Shown here one piece after another: positions 63,283 through 64,000 of a DNA stretch of 64,000 nt. The stretch comes from UTCHB3 sp964371075 (GTDB taxonomy: Bacteria > Bacteroidota > Ignavibacteria > Ignavibacteriales > Ignavibacteriaceae), in assembly GCA_964371075.1 (NCBI GenBank), contig CAYJKN010000006.1, positions 1-64,000 on the forward strand. Reading direction: 5' to 3'. A program made the position numbers and the translations under genes. Position 1 is the stretch's first letter. Each line of letters opens with the position of its first letter. Under the pieces are notes generated by a model. That model was given only the letters and a program-made list of their open reading frames with translations. It was not told the DNA's origin and ran no database searches.

Positions 63283-64000
63283 TCCTGCTTTGGAGGAGAG
63301 AATTCTTCGGCGATTAATGGATTCGGGGAAATACTCCAATGTTTATGAAGGGACTCTCAGAAAAATAATTTCCACCATGACTCTGCGCTTTAAAAAAGAA
63401 AAAGAGATCGAAAAAAATGTAAGGAAAAAACTTCATCAGATATATGCAGCATACCAAATATTAGGTATTAGGGATAAGGTATCTGGTATTAATTCCGAGA
63501 TATCAGGTATCAACGAAGTCTTGAAGAGTCATGTTTCAACGGCGGAGAGGATGGGGTTTTATGAGGAATTTTACGCGAAAATATTTGATGTCTTGGGGGA
63601 ACCGGGGAAGAAGTATAAAATATATGATGCAGCGTGTGGTCTAAATCCGTTTTCTGCTTTTTATTTTAAAGAGAGAGTTGAGTTATATCATTGCTCCGAT
63701 ATCGATGTTGAAGCGAATAAAGAAATAAACAGGTTTTTTACTGAAAATGAACTGACAAATTTTTCTTCTGAAAACCGGGATTTGATGGTGGATGAAATTC
63801 CATTTTCAGATTACGATGTTGTATTCCTTTTTAAGACCTTGTCATGTATTGAAAGACAGGAAAAGGGGAGTGCAAAAAAGATTTTACATAATACACTCGA
63901 GGCTCCGGTTGTTGTTGTGAGTTTTCCCTCAAAATCGATAGGTGGAAAAGAGAAGGGGATGGTGGAAAACTATTCCAATTTCCTCGAAGAATTGTTGGAA
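63275..64000 (+). CDS. 16S rRNA m7G1405-type methyltransferase homologue B (ArmA family), partial
   Basis: Open from ATG 63275 to the window edge (242 codons, no stop). HVSTAER (about 86-92), DAACGLNPF (about 118-126), DVVFLFKTLSCIERQEKGSA and VVSFPSKSIGGKEKGM with MVENY (about 213-233) match ArmA/RmtB motifs closely, including GGKEKGM, which homologue A lacks. An N-terminal KKLHQIYAAYQ also follows ArmA. It overlaps the TGT-like gene by eight bases and so is in the same operon. About 10-20 residues are probably missing at the C-terminus. Confidence 0.83.
   Translation, partial: MSDPALEERILRRLMDSGKYSNVYEGTLRKIISTMTLRFKKEKEIEKNVRKKLHQIYAAYQILGIRDKVSGINSEISGINEVLKSHVSTAERMGFYEEFYAKIFDVLGEPGKKYKIYDAACGLNPFSAFYFKERVELYHCSDIDVEANKEINRFFTENELTNFSSENRDLMVDEIPFSDYDVVFLFKTLSCIERQEKGSAKKILHNTLEAPVVVVSFPSKSIGGKEKGMVENYSNFLEELLE

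Overview
The window comes from a bacterium of the Bacteroidota/Ignavibacteriota (FCB) type. This is an inference. It rests on moderate-to-low GC and on several promoters with the layout TTG-N20-TAnnTTTG, the -33/-7 pattern known from that group. No rRNA or other definitive taxonomic marker is present.

Region 1 (1-35441) is a complete-looking siphovirus-type prophage in the 3' end of a tRNA-Lys(CTT) gene. Order: tRNA/attL, tyrosine integrase, a leftward lysogeny operon (membrane protein of unknown role, HTH repressor) and a divergent promoter switch. Then come early regulators, many small early genes, recombination and replication genes (exonuclease, SMC-like ATPase, RecB-like nuclease, SSB-like protein, PrimPol-helicase, DEAD helicase, VRR-NUC) and a repeat-rich candidate origin. 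The late genes follow: GPZ-like protein, Nu1/GpA terminase, DNA methyltransferase, gpW-like protein, portal, protease-capsid fusion, tail tube, a tail chaperone pair joined by a -1 frameshift, tape measure, tail tip and fibre, then a lysis cassette with an amidase endolysin. An 11-bp copy of the tRNA end at 35431-35441 is the likely attR.

Region 2 (35.4-54.7 kb) is a defence island directly beyond attR. Four tightly linked genes encode a DrmD-like SNF2 helicase, a giant Eco57I-type adenine methyltransferase, a 2097-residue helicase/DUF1998 protein (DrmA-DrmB-like or DruE-like) with a nuclease-like C-terminal part, and a RelE-like/UvrD helicase fusion. A STAND-type NTPase follows. The set resembles class 1 DISARM but lacks DrmC, so it is a DISARM-related variant rather than a textbook system.

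Region 3 (54.8-60.3 kb) holds ordinary chromosomal genes: SRPBCC protein, MDR oxidoreductase, GNAT acetyltransferase, zinc-ribbon membrane protein, a serine beta-lactamase-fold lipoprotein and a cold-shock-like protein.

Region 4 (60.3-64.0 kb) is, in my view, the most interesting. It is a compact operon behind a good promoter with two different homologues of the ArmA/RmtB 16S rRNA m7G1405 methyltransferase family, separated by RsmI (16S rRNA C1402 2'-O-methyltransferase) and a divergent tRNA-guanine transglycosylase-like protein. Three of the four genes point to the same few nucleotides of helix 44, the decoding site and aminoglycoside target. The second methyltransferase gene runs off the window edge.
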